A stretch of 64,000 nucleotides of DNA from Bacteroidales bacterium (GTDB taxonomy: Bacteria; Bacteroidota; Bacteroidia; Bacteroidales; Prolixibacteraceae). A model generated the notes under the pieces. The model searched no databases. It was not told the DNA's origin and saw nothing but the letters and a program-made list of their open reading frames with translations. The DNA lies in the NCBI GenBank assembly GCA_012719495.1, contig JAAYAG010000122.1, forward strand, positions 25,481 through 89,480. Reading direction: 5' to 3'. A program made the translations under genes and the position numbers. Of the stretch, positions 54,570 to 63,940 are shown one piece after another (positions within the stretch are counted from its first letter, which is position 1; every line of letters begins with the position of its first letter).

Positions 54570-55262
54570 TCATTTTCCTTTAGCCTTTTCGAAGCGTTTG
54601 CTTACCTCTTCCCAATTCACGACATTCCAGAAAGCAGTAATGTAATCTGCTCTTTTATTTTGATATTTAAGGTAATAGGCGTGCTCCCAAACGTCGATCG
54701 TTAGTAGCGGAGTTCCTTTCTTCGAGGCTACATCCATTAACGGATTATCCTGATTGGCGGTTGTAGTGATTTCCAACTTTCCATCGGGCGTAATCACCAA
54801 CCATGCCCAGCCACTACCAAATACCGATGATGATGCTTTGCTAAACGCTTCTTTAAATGCGTCTACCGATCCAAACTGTTTTTCAAGTTCAGTTTGTAAT
54901 TCCTTTGAAAGTTTTCCTGGAGTAGGAGACAGGTTTTCCCAGAACAGGTTGTGATTGTAATATCCACCGCCCATATTGCGCACAGATATAGGTTGTTGAC
55001 TAATCGTGGCGAAGATTTCAGAAAGCTTCTTTCCTTCAAGTTCTGTTCCTTTTATCGCTTTCATAAAGTTGTCGAAATACCCTTTGTGATGACGGCTGTA
55101 ATGAATTTCCATGGTTTGTGCATCAATATAGGGTTCTAACGCATTATATGCGTAGGGCAAGGCTGTAAATTCGCATTGTGAGGCTGCTTTTTCTTGTGCC
55201 AATAAAAATTGACCAGATGAAAAGAATATTGTTAATACTAAGATGGTTGTTATTGTTCTCAT
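54570..55262 (-). CDS. Exported Fe/Mn superoxide dismutase
   Basis: 230 residues, about 30 more than cytoplasmic enzymes because of an N-terminal signal peptide (MRTITTILVLTIFFSSGQFLLAQ). Mature enzyme: HYSRHHKGY (first metal His), GGGYYNHNLFWENLSP (second His), and DVWEHAYYLKYQNKRADYI (Asp and third His), all four ligands intact. It dismutes superoxide, here in the periplasm or outside the cell. Fe, Mn or cambialistic use cannot be settled by eye. Single gene. Confidence 0.95.
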   Translation of the reverse strand: MRTITTILVLTIFFSSGQFLLAQEKAASQCEFTALPYAYNALEPYIDAQTMEIHYSRHHKGYFDNFMKAIKGTELEGKKLSEIFATISQQPISVRNMGGGYYNHNLFWENLSPTPGKLSKELQTELEKQFGSVDAFKEAFSKASSSVFGSGWAWLVITPDGKLEITTTANQDNPLMDVASKKGTPLLTIDVWEHAYYLKYQNKRADYITAFWNVVNWEEVSKRFEKAKGK

Positions 55263-55396
55263 AATTACTTTTTTATTGTTTTCTTAATAAACAAAGGAAA
55301 AGCTAAAAAGTTGAATCGTTTATATATGAACGTGAACTCGTCGTTATTTGATTATACCTTATTTGTGTAATGTGTTAATTTGTATATTATTAAAAA

Positions 55397-55436
55397 GAAA
55401 AGCTTGCCGGGAATAATACTCCGGCAAGCTTTTTTC
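55397..55436 (-). terminator. Terminator after aspS
   Basis: AGCTTGCCGG / CCGGCAAGCT with a ten-base loop, flanked by A and T tracts, 20 bases after the aspS stop. Confidence 0.92.
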
Positions 55437-55456
55437 AAAAAGTCGTTACTGACTAT

Positions 55457-57217
55457 TTATTTTTTCACTTCTTTAATCTCAACTTTCAGGTTCAGTTCAT
55501 CCAACTGCTCATTGGCAATGGTCGATGGGGCATCCATCATTACATCGCGACCAGTATTGTTTTTTGGGAAGGCAATCACGTCGCGAATCGAGTCCAAGCC
55601 GGCAAACATGCTCACCAAACGGTCGAACCCGAAAGCGATACCTGCATGGGGAGGTGCACCATATTTGAAAGCATTCATCAGGAAGCCAAACTGATATTGA
55701 GCTTGCTCGGGAGTAAATCCGAGTAACCCGAACATTTTAGCCTGTAACCCACTGTCGAAAATACGTACTGAGCCTCCACCAATTTCCACACCGTTTATAA
55801 CGAGGTCGTACGCATTGGCACGGACTTTACCTGGCTCGGTGTCGAGCATGGCTATGTCTTCTGGCTTTGGTGAGGTAAACGGATGGTGCATGGCGTGCCA
55901 GCGGCTGGTATCTTCATCCCACTCCAATAAAGGAAAATCGACTACCCACAACGGACAGAATACGTTTTTATCCATGAGGTTCAACTGGCGAGCCATTTCG
56001 AGGCGAAGTGCCCCCATCTGTATTTGAGTTTTTGCTTTTTCTCCTGAAAGAATAAGTAACAGATCACCTGGTTTTGCACCACAGGCATCGGCCCATTTCT
56101 TCAGGTCGGTTTCATCGTAGAATTTATCAACCGAGGATTTCAGGCTGCCATCGGCACCATATTTCACATATACCAATCCTTTTGCTCCAATTTGCTGGCG
56201 TTTCATGTATTCAGTAAGCGCATCGAGCTGCTTGCGGGTGTACTCGGCACAGCCTTCTGCACATATTGCCACAATGTATTCAGCCGAATTGAAGACCGGA
56301 AAATCTTTACCCTGAGCAAGAGCTGTAATATCGTTGAAGGTCATTCCAAAACGGATATCGGGTTTGTCGCTACCGTATTTTTCCATGGCTTCGGCAAAAG
56401 GCATACGATGAAACTCGCCAGGATCGAAGCCTTTAACTTCACGGAACAAGTGACGGGTAAGCCCTTCGAAGGTGTTCAGTACATCGTTCTGTTCAACGAA
56501 AGCCATTTCGCAGTCAATTTGGGTAAACTCGGGCTGACGGTCGGCACGAAGGTCTTCATCGCGGAAGCATTTTACTATTTGGTAGTAACGGTCGAAGCCG
56601 GCCACCATAAGCAATTGCTTCAATTGCTGAGGCGATTGAGGCAACGCATAAAATTCACCCGGATTCATTCGTGATGGTACCACAAAGTCGCGGGCACCTT
56701 CCGGGGTTGATTTGATGAGTACAGGGGTCTCGGTTTCAATGAAATTCAATGAATCGAGGTAGTTACGAACAATGATGGCCATTTTGGAACGAAGGACAAG
56801 GTTCTCACGAACGGCTTCGCGCCTAAGGTCAAGGTAGCGGTACTTCATGCGAAGTTCATCACCACCATCGGTATCGTTCTGGATGGTAAACGGCGGTACA
56901 TCGGAAGGACTCAATACGCTGATTTCGGCCACTTGAATCTCAATATCTCCTGTAGTCATTTTGCTGTTTTTGCTTTCACGTTCACGAACGGTTCCTTTCA
57001 CCTGAACCACAAATTCGCGTCCCAATTCATTGGCGGCAGCTTTTAATTCAGCCGAGGCTTTATCGTCAATTACCAATTGGGTGATCCCGTAACGGTCACG
57101 AAGGTCGATAAAGGTCATAGCCCCGAGGTTACGAACGCGCTGTACCCATCCGGCCAGCGTGGTTTGTTGTCCAGCATTTTCAATTCTAAGCTCTCCGCAA
57201 GTATGTGTCCTGTACAT
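55457..57217 (-). CDS. aspS: Aspartyl-tRNA synthetase
   Basis: 586 residues, the bacterial type with a GAD insertion. Anticodon-binding OB fold at the N-terminus (residues 15-110, [20 protein letters not shown]), class II motif 2 ([20 protein letters not shown]), GAD region (about 290-400), and motif 3 near the C-terminus ([15 protein letters not shown]). Full length. Whether it also charges tRNA-Asn cannot be decided from sequence. Monocistronic. Confidence 0.97.
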   Translation of the reverse strand: MYRTHTCGELRIENAGQQTTLAGWVQRVRNLGAMTFIDLRDRYGITQLVIDDKASAELKAAANELGREFVVQVKGTVRERESKNSKMTTGDIEIQVAEISVLSPSDVPPFTIQNDTDGGDELRMKYRYLDLRREAVRENLVLRSKMAIIVRNYLDSLNFIETETPVLIKSTPEGARDFVVPSRMNPGEFYALPQSPQQLKQLLMVAGFDRYYQIVKCFRDEDLRADRQPEFTQIDCEMAFVEQNDVLNTFEGLTRHLFREVKGFDPGEFHRMPFAEAMEKYGSDKPDIRFGMTFNDITALAQGKDFPVFNSAEYIVAICAEGCAEYTRKQLDALTEYMKRQQIGAKGLVYVKYGADGSLKSSVDKFYDETDLKKWADACGAKPGDLLLILSGEKAKTQIQMGALRLEMARQLNLMDKNVFCPLWVVDFPLLEWDEDTSRWHAMHHPFTSPKPEDIAMLDTEPGKVRANAYDLVINGVEIGGGSVRIFDSGLQAKMFGLLGFTPEQAQYQFGFLMNAFKYGAPPHAGIAFGFDRLVSMFAGLDSIRDVIAFPKNNTGRDVMMDAPSTIANEQLDELNLKVEIKEVKK

Positions 57218-57551
57218 ATTTTCTTTATTTACAATTTTTGATGCTAAAATAGAAAGAAATCGTTAATGGAGAGGCGGTGTTTACTATTTTCATAAAAAGG
57301 TTAATCCCAAATTAAACACAAAAGTTTTTATAAATTATTCGGTGCGAATACCTCATTTTTGAGGTTTATTCTATTTCTCGGGAAATATGGGTCAGGAAGC
57401 CCCAATCCTGTTAAATGTTTTTAAGTGCTTTAATTCTTAATTTGAGGGATTTCAGTGTTTGAGGGCAAAGAGGTTTCGAAGTTTGGTTATTCGAACAGTC
57501 CGACATGGCATTTCTTTTTATATATTTGATTCTTTCAATAGAAGAGTACAC
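57218..57551. promoter_or_regulatory. Divergent aspS/tadA gap with the tadA promoter
   Basis: 334 bases without a gene. TATATTTG at 57521-57528 is a perfect -7 box for tadA (leader about 17 nt). A small hairpin (ACCTCA / TGAGGT) lies near 57350. No clear aspS promoter was found. Confidence 0.5.
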
Positions 57552-57998
57552 ATGGACCAACTTTTTACTGATGAATATTTTATGCGCAAAGCATTGGATG
57601 AGGCTAGGTTAGCCTTTCAGGAAGATGAGGTTCCTGTTGGTTGTATTATTGTATGTAATAATAAAATTGTTGCACGCGCCCACAACCTTACTGAGCGGCT
57701 CAACGACGTGACTGCCCATGCCGAGATGCAGGCTATTACAGCCGCCGCCAATTTACTCGGAGGGAAATATCTCACAGAATGTGCTTTGTATGTTACGGTT
57801 GAGCCTTGTGTGATGTGTGCCGGAGCTATCTCGTGGGCGCAGGTTGCGAAAGTTGTTTGGGGCACTCGCGATGAAAAGAGAGGTTATTCGAATATAAAGC
57901 AGCAGGTTCTGCATCCAAAAACGCAAGTGGTAAGCGGAGTGTTGGAGGCAGAATCGGGCGAGTTGATGAGGCGATTTTTTGCTGAGAAAAGGAGATAG
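57552..57998 (+). CDS. tadA: tRNA adenosine(34) deaminase
   Basis: 148 residues from the ATG at 57552, chosen because the 31 codons upstream in frame span the promoter. Converts A34 to inosine in tRNA-Arg. Zinc and catalytic motifs: HAEMQAI (His and proton-shuttle Glu) and PCVMCAGAI (two Cys). The early EVPVGCIIV and the C-terminal RRFFAEKRR agree with the family. Cytoplasmic; short leader from its own promoter. Confidence 0.94.
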   Translation: MDQLFTDEYFMRKALDEARLAFQEDEVPVGCIIVCNNKIVARAHNLTERLNDVTAHAEMQAITAAANLLGGKYLTECALYVTVEPCVMCAGAISWAQVAKVVWGTRDEKRGYSNIKQQVLHPKTQVVSGVLEAESGELMRRFFAEKRR

Positions 57999-58061
57999 TA
58001 TCCTCTTGCTTTGTTTTTAAATCTCTTGGCAGTACATGAATCGAGATGCAAAAAAGATCGC

Positions 58062-58069
58062 TAAATTTG
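58062..58069 (+). promoter_or_regulatory. Promoter -7 box for the peptide transporter
   Basis: TAAATTTG, perfect TAnnTTTG, giving a leader of about 50 nt. Confidence 0.5.
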
Positions 58070-58124
58070 TAAGAATTCAAACTTTACACAATTCAAATAC
58101 AGTATTAATTTTAAATGGTGAAAT

Positions 58125-59654
58125 ATGTTTAAGAATCATCCAAAGGGACTACTAGCTGCGGCTCTGGCAAATATGGGCGAGCGCTTCGGGTTTTATACAA
58201 TGATGGCAATCCTGGTGCTTTTTCTGCAAGCCAAGTTCGGTCTTTCGGGGCCTAACGCGGGAATAATTTATTCGATCTTTTATTTTTCTATCTACATTCT
58301 CGCCTTTGTGGGAGGTTTAATTGCCGACCGGTCAGGCAACTTCAAAAGCACCATATTGGTTGGGCTCATTTTAATGGCAGTTGGATATTTTCTGATTGCA
58401 ATTCCAACACCTACTCCTGTTCCCAGCCAATCATTTGTTACGTTGTTGGCAATGACGTGCTTTGGGCTTTTCGTAATTGCATTTGGTAATGGCTTATTTA
58501 AAGGAAACTTACAAGCCCTTGTCGGTCAAATGTACGACAACGAGAAGTATAGTCAATTACGTGATTCGGGGTTCTCAATTTTTTATATGTTTATCAATGT
58601 TGGTGCCATTTTTGCTCCTATTGCGGCTGTAAGCTTACGTAACTGGTGGGTCGAGTCACACGGACTGGCATATAATTCTACTTTGCCTGAGTTATGTCAT
58701 GCGCATCTTAAAGGGAACATTACACCCGACGGAGCCAGCCAGTTACAAAGTCTGGCTACTCAAGTTGGTTTCACAGGCACTGATATGACTGCATTCTCGA
58801 ATGAATATTTGAATATTTTTGTTACAGGTTTTCATTATGCTTTCGCGATTGCCATTGTCGCTATGGCAATTTCTTTGGTAATATATCTTGCCAATAAGAG
58901 TAAATTTCCAAATCCGCAATCCAAAGAAGAGATAGAGAAAGCAAATCTTCCCGAGATGGATGCCAAAGAAGTAAAGCGAAGGATTACCGCACTTTTTGCA
59001 GTATATGCAGTGGCCATCTTCTTCTGGTTCTCTTTTCATCAAAATGGACTAACTCTTACCTATTTTGCAAAAGATTATACCGATTTGAGCCAGATAAATC
59101 TAAATCTTGGTTTTACCCGTTTAGTTGGGGCCGAACTGTTTCAATCTATAAATCCATTTTTTGTAGTATTTCTTACCCCGGTAGTGTTGGCTATATTTGG
59201 AGCACTGCGTGCCAGGGGTAAAGAACCTTCAACACCAAAGAAAATCGCCATTGGGATGGGAATTGCTGCACTAGGGTATGTAGTTATGGCTTTAGGCTCG
59301 GTGGCATTACCCGCCAGGGCAGAGGTTACTGCTATGGGCGGATTGGCCGATGCAGCCAGGGTTACTCCAATGCTTCTTGTTGGAACATATTTTATTCTAA
59401 CTGTAGCCGAATTGTTTATCTCTCCGTTGGGAATATCATTTGTATCGAAGGTTGCTCCTCCAAAATATCAAGGAATGATGCAGGGGTTGTGGTTATGTGC
59501 TACAGCCATAGGGAATTTTCTACTGTTTATTGGTGCAATTTTATATGAAATTATACCAATTTGGATGACATGGTCGGTATTTGTTGTGGCCTGCCTTATT
59601 TCAATGTTCACGATGCTTTTTATGCTACGGTGGCTCGAAAAGGTTGCAAGATAA
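58125..59654 (+). CDS. POT/PTR2-family proton-dependent peptide transporter
   Basis: 509 residues, 12-14 membrane helices. The N-terminus has the family signature ANMGERFGFYTMMAILVLFL (ExxERFxxY type, for proton coupling), followed by GGLIADRSGNFK. The second PTR2-type motif is read as FSIFYMFINVGAIFAPIAA. It imports di- or tripeptides with protons in the inner membrane. A soluble loop of about 45 residues lies between the fifth and sixth helices (WVESHGLAYN ... TDMTAFSNEYLN). Monocistronic with promoter and terminator. Confidence 0.94.
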   Translation: MFKNHPKGLLAAALANMGERFGFYTMMAILVLFLQAKFGLSGPNAGIIYSIFYFSIYILAFVGGLIADRSGNFKSTILVGLILMAVGYFLIAIPTPTPVPSQSFVTLLAMTCFGLFVIAFGNGLFKGNLQALVGQMYDNEKYSQLRDSGFSIFYMFINVGAIFAPIAAVSLRNWWVESHGLAYNSTLPELCHAHLKGNITPDGASQLQSLATQVGFTGTDMTAFSNEYLNIFVTGFHYAFAIAIVAMAISLVIYLANKSKFPNPQSKEEIEKANLPEMDAKEVKRRITALFAVYAVAIFFWFSFHQNGLTLTYFAKDYTDLSQINLNLGFTRLVGAELFQSINPFFVVFLTPVVLAIFGALRARGKEPSTPKKIAIGMGIAALGYVVMALGSVALPARAEVTAMGGLADAARVTPMLLVGTYFILTVAELFISPLGISFVSKVAPPKYQGMMQGLWLCATAIGNFLLFIGAILYEIIPIWMTWSVFVVACLISMFTMLFMLRWLEKVAR

Positions 59655-59661
59655 TTTAAAG

Positions 59662-59690
59662 AAAAAGAGGTATTAATTGCCTCTTTTTTT
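59662..59690 (+). terminator. Terminator after the peptide transporter
   Basis: AAAAAGAGG / CCTCTTTTT with a nine-base loop, T run following. Confidence 0.85.
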
Positions 59691-59735
59691 ATAAAGTTAT
59701 CTCTTCAATGGAATAATTGGCAATATTAGAGTTGT

Positions 59736-59829
59736 TGGGGGATAAATTATTCGAATTGGGGTGTAAATGATACAGTATAAAATCAGGGGTGAAGAATTTT
59801 GCACCAAGTTGTATGTTTATTACCCCAAA
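59736..59829 (+). repeat. TTGGGG direct and inverted repeats upstream of the T9SS cargo gene
   Basis: Two direct copies of TTGGGGnnTAAATnAT start at 59736 and 59757, 21 bases apart. An inverted near-copy ends at 59829. The second direct and the inverted copy can pair: TTGGGGT with ACCCCAA, TAAA with TTTA, ATACA with TGTAT, and inner GGTG with CACC, forming a long interrupted hairpin. The element lies 100-195 bases before the start at 59932. It may be a paired operator or a structured leader. Confidence 0.5.
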
Positions 59830-59931
59830 TGATTAGGTTTATTTTTTGGAACAGCAGAAAAAAATGCTGAAATTTAGCAATCAAATTTTAAGGGGAATTC
59901 ATTAGAGTTATTAATTAAACATGTATACATT

Positions 59932-62900
59932 ATGAGATTTAAACTTTTACTCTTATTGTTATTGGCTAGTTGTGGCCTGGTCTCGGCCCAGCAAGCTAAC
60001 ATGAATGTTATTTTCTCGGAGGTGAGAATGGACCAGTGGCACCACTCTTATGTCGAGATATGTAATATGGGTAATGTAGCCGTTGACTTGGCTCAGTTCG
60101 AAGTTGGCTCTATTTCGCCATGGACTTCTGCCTTTGATGCTGAAGGAAACCCAACATTCGATCCGGGCGCAGATGGTAGGGTAATGCTTCCTGCAAAAAT
60201 GCTTAATCCGGGTGAAACATTTGTAATCGCAACCGTTTATGATTGGGCAAAGGAAATGGCAATTGTTAATCCTGAAAGATACGGGCCTCTTACCAAAAAT
60301 GATACTTGGAAGATTGCCGACATGCAGATCCATCGTTCTGAGGCTCCTACAGCTGATCCTACCGATAGCATCTCTACAGGATTTAGCGCACTGGCATGCT
60401 GGAATGGTTCGTATTGCTTTTACCTGCGCCACCACTTTACAGATGCAGATTCAGTTGTTGTTGATGTTGTGAATGGTGACTTTACCGGCGCCGATTACAA
60501 AAGGCCTAAAGATGCTCCAAGTGATGTTGCTGGTGTTGTGAATGCAACAGTAAACAGTATTTTGGTGCGTAAAGCCAGCGTTAAAACAGGAACAGGTTCA
60601 GACATTGACGCATGGGATCGCGTACGTGGCTTAGACCTTACTGACTCTGAATGGTTGCCTGTACCTATTCTTGTTTCAGGAGGATGGGAAGCTGGTCGTA
60701 AAGAATTCTGGACCCTTGGAAACCATGGAAATTACCGTTTGGATGCAAACTCATTGAAATCAAATACTATTGGCATTGATTGGACAGCCAACACAATGTC
60801 GGTAGCTTGGGGCGCCCGTAATTTCGACTCTATTATGAATGAATTCGACTATGCTCCGGGTATTGCATGGCACTATTTCAAATCGCCCAGCAAACTCGAC
60901 TCTGCATATACTTCAGTGCGTACTGGTGACTCTCTTGTTTTATATGCTACAGGAAATCAATTGGATAGAATTGGGTTCAAATTAACTGCACTTGCTCCAA
61001 CCGATGATGAATGCCGCGTAGTTCCTAAAAATGCCCGCGATGGGAATGGCGGTTGGTATACTCCTTATGTGGTTACTGAAGGAGCATCGCTCGATTCAAT
61101 CCGTGAAGTGGCGTTCGACACTCGCGTTGATACCCTGATGAAATATCTTGAAAAACCAGAAAAAGCAACTTGGCAACTCATCTTTGTCGACGGGGTTGTT
61201 CGTCCCGATGTGAAGCTTGGAGATAAGTTGAAAGTAACTTCAGCAAATGGTAAGAAAATTAAGGAGTACTACATTAAAGTAGAAGACTATTTGCCAAGTC
61301 ACAATGCTGATTTATCGTCGATTACTTGGCCCGACATACCGGAACATTATCGTGGACTTTATGGTTGGAAAGGTGATACCATTCCTGCATTTGCCCCAAC
61401 AAAATTCAATTACAAGGTTGAAATTCCTTACGATGTTCCTGGCATCCCTGCATTTGTGGCAAAGCCCGAAAACACCGATGCAAAAATTCAGGCTAAACGT
61501 GCTGCTACTTTAGCTGGTTCTGTCGAAGATCGTACAATTAAATATACTGTAACAGCAGAAGATGATACAACAATCAATGTTTATTCTATTGAATTGTCGA
61601 AAGAACAAGACCTTACCAATGTTCAACCTTTTGTTGCTGAACCGTTTATTTCACAATTTGTTTTCCGTGCCGACTGGAGGCAAACCATGATTGAAATTTG
61701 TAATCCTGGAAATCAAGAACTTGATTTAAGCAGGTATTTACTTGTGATGGCTTCAACACAAACAACCTTGGCCGATGCTTTTGCTGTTAACACGACTGTA
61801 GATGACTATGCAAATCGTTATAACCGCTATGTTCCGGGATATGTTTGGCAAGACGAAAGTAATTGGGCTGTACAGCCGGCTATGCTTGAGCAAGATTTCA
61901 GCGTGAATACAATTGTTGCTCCCGGCGATGTATTTGTTATTGCTTGGGCTGACAGAGTATATAAAGATCGCACTACATTAGATTATCCTGGATTCGATCA
62001 AATTGATGTTAACTTCAAAAATGGTTTTAACCCCTGGGGTATTGAATTGAGCCAATCGGAAGATGGTTATTCTAGTTTGGCAACTCTTGTTGGTGGTTGG
62101 TTGAACAATACTTGGATTTTATATAAAATCTTAAACGACTCTGTTCTTAATGGTATTAAACCGTTGACAGACCCTGCCGATGTTCAGGCTATTGACGTGA
62201 TTGGACGCCTTGGTGGCAATGCAATTGGTTCATTGTACGGACAAGATGTAAAAGGAAATCTTGCAGCAATCACCTATGTTCAGAACTCAGGGTTAAAACG
62301 TTTGCCACAATATTACAAGGGTAATATAAATCCAGGCGAATCGTTTGGCGATACAACATCAAAACGCCCAGCCGAATGGCTTTTTACAAATGATGCCTAT
62401 TGGACAGCAAAAGGATACGGATGGCCAACTAATAACTCGATGAACAGCGATGGTATTGGCTCACACGAATTCAACACAATAACCGAATTTATTTCTACCG
62501 TTAGTTCTGTGTCTTTTGTGGTGAGCAAAGGATACTCGATGAGCGAAAGCATTGTTGGGCCAGCACCTGGCATTACTGCTGATGAGTTTTTGTCAAAAAT
62601 ATTAAAAGCTGATCCTCTGCAACAACTTACTTTGACAAGGGGAGAAACTACTCTTACTGGTGCCGATGAACTTGTCAATGGTGACCAATTGACTGTTGTT
62701 TCTGCAAATAAGAATAACACAACAAAGTATATAATCAACGTAGCAGAAAATGCCCTTGACGACAATGCTCTATTAACCTCAACTGTTTATCAGATTGATG
62801 TTACTGATAATACAGGTACTATTACCGGCTTTGCTCCTGGTACTTTATTGAAAACAGTGTTCAATGGGGTAACAGCTCCCGAAACAGCTTCATTGTTTAC

Positions 62901-63822
62901 TGTATACAATGCCGACGGAACGTATGCTTCTTTTAAAAATATGACTGTTGATACCTTCTTGGTCGACGTCGTGGCAACAGATATGGTATTCTTTGAAGTG
63001 CTCGCTCAAAATGGGGTGAACAAAATAACCTACCAACTGCTTCCTAATTCTACTCAATCAGATGCGTATGTACTTTCAAATGATTACATGGTTGACCAAA
63101 CTTCAGGAGTAATTTCACTTATTCCAGATGGAATCAACGTAACTGCATTTATGAATATGTTGATTGCTGCTCCAGGTGCTACTATGGAGCTACAAAACAA
63201 TATGGGTCAGGTTCGCGAAATGGGAACTATTTATGTTGATGACAAGCTGGTTGTTACAGCAGCCGATGGGACAACAACAAAGGTATACACGTTGAAGATG
63301 TACAGTGAAACAGTAGCTGCCCGCCGTGCTTTTGCATATTCTGATGAGTATCTTGTGAACCAAACAAAATTGACAATTACTCTTCCTTATGGTACTGAAA
63401 TATCGATATCTGATTTTGCAGATATGATTTACCTCTCTGCAGGCGCAACTTTTGTTGTGAAAAACAGCGATGGTTCTGCTAAAGAATCAGGCAATCTTGC
63501 TAAGGGAGATAAAATTGTAGTTACTTCTGAAGACGGAACAAAAACAAGAACTTACACTATTGCTTTTGCCGTATCGGCGCCAGTAGTGAAACAAGGTAAC
63601 ATGAAGGTTTATCCAAACCCAACAACTGGTGATGTAAAAATTACCGGAATTGAAAGCGGAAACCTTGTGACAATCTTTAATACGTCCGGATCGAGAATTG
63701 CTTCGTTCAAAGCAGCTTCATCGTTCGAGCAAACAGCAATAGAAGGTCCTTCTGGAATGTACTTCATTGTTGTTCAGAATGAGAATGCAGTTGTTGGCCG
63801 TTTCAAGGTAATTAAGAAATAA
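59932..63822 (+). CDS. Large secreted T9SS cargo protein with lamin-tail-like and repeated beta modules
   Basis: 1296 residues. Signal peptide MRFKLLLLLLLASCGLVSAQ. Two related modules resemble lamin-tail/LTD-type domains: about 22-240 (VEICNMGNVAVDLAQF, NPGETFVIA) and about 570-800 (IEICNPGNQELDLSRY, APGDVFVIA). Between and after them are repeats of about 80 residues whose units end in KVTSANGKKIKEYYIKV, TVVSANKNNTTKYIIN, VVTAADGTTTKVYTLKM or VVTSEDGTKTRTYTIAF. The last 75 residues are a type A T9SS sorting domain (MKVYPNPTTGDVKITG ... MYFIVVQNE ... FKVIKK). It should be exported by the PorU/PorV system and fixed to the surface or released. No catalytic motif seen. Confidence 0.88.
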   Translation: MRFKLLLLLLLASCGLVSAQQANMNVIFSEVRMDQWHHSYVEICNMGNVAVDLAQFEVGSISPWTSAFDAEGNPTFDPGADGRVMLPAKMLNPGETFVIATVYDWAKEMAIVNPERYGPLTKNDTWKIADMQIHRSEAPTADPTDSISTGFSALACWNGSYCFYLRHHFTDADSVVVDVVNGDFTGADYKRPKDAPSDVAGVVNATVNSILVRKASVKTGTGSDIDAWDRVRGLDLTDSEWLPVPILVSGGWEAGRKEFWTLGNHGNYRLDANSLKSNTIGIDWTANTMSVAWGARNFDSIMNEFDYAPGIAWHYFKSPSKLDSAYTSVRTGDSLVLYATGNQLDRIGFKLTALAPTDDECRVVPKNARDGNGGWYTPYVVTEGASLDSIREVAFDTRVDTLMKYLEKPEKATWQLIFVDGVVRPDVKLGDKLKVTSANGKKIKEYYIKVEDYLPSHNADLSSITWPDIPEHYRGLYGWKGDTIPAFAPTKFNYKVEIPYDVPGIPAFVAKPENTDAKIQAKRAATLAGSVEDRTIKYTVTAEDDTTINVYSIELSKEQDLTNVQPFVAEPFISQFVFRADWRQTMIEICNPGNQELDLSRYLLVMASTQTTLADAFAVNTTVDDYANRYNRYVPGYVWQDESNWAVQPAMLEQDFSVNTIVAPGDVFVIAWADRVYKDRTTLDYPGFDQIDVNFKNGFNPWGIELSQSEDGYSSLATLVGGWLNNTWILYKILNDSVLNGIKPLTDPADVQAIDVIGRLGGNAIGSLYGQDVKGNLAAITYVQNSGLKRLPQYYKGNINPGESFGDTTSKRPAEWLFTNDAYWTAKGYGWPTNNSMNSDGIGSHEFNTITEFISTVSSVSFVVSKGYSMSESIVGPAPGITADEFLSKILKADPLQQLTLTRGETTLTGADELVNGDQLTVVSANKNNTTKYIINVAENALDDNALLTSTVYQIDVTDNTGTITGFAPGTLLKTVFNGVTAPETASLFTVYNADGTYASFKNMTVDTFLVDVVATDMVFFEVLAQNGVNKITYQLLPNSTQSDAYVLSNDYMVDQTSGVISLIPDGINVTAFMNMLIAAPGATMELQNNMGQVREMGTIYVDDKLVVTAADGTTTKVYTLKMYSETVAARRAFAYSDEYLVNQTKLTITLPYGTEISISDFADMIYLSAGATFVVKNSDGSAKESGNLAKGDKIVVTSEDGTKTRTYTIAFAVSAPVVKQGNMKVYPNPTTGDVKITGIESGNLVTIFNTSGSRIASFKAASSFEQTAIEGPSGMYFIVVQNENAVVGRFKVIKK

Positions 63823-63841
63823 GAACTTTGTTAGTATAACT

Positions 63842-63874
63842 AAAATGGGATTGCGAAAGCAACCCCATTTTTTT
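63842..63874 (+). terminator. Terminator after the T9SS cargo gene
   Basis: ATGGGaTTGC / GCAAcCCCAT with one mismatch, GAAA loop, then seven T. Confidence 0.88.
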
Positions 63875-63940
63875 GGATCAATTTAAAAAGTTGGGGGATT
63901 AAAAAAATAAGATGAGTTTTGTGTTTTTATAAATTATCAA

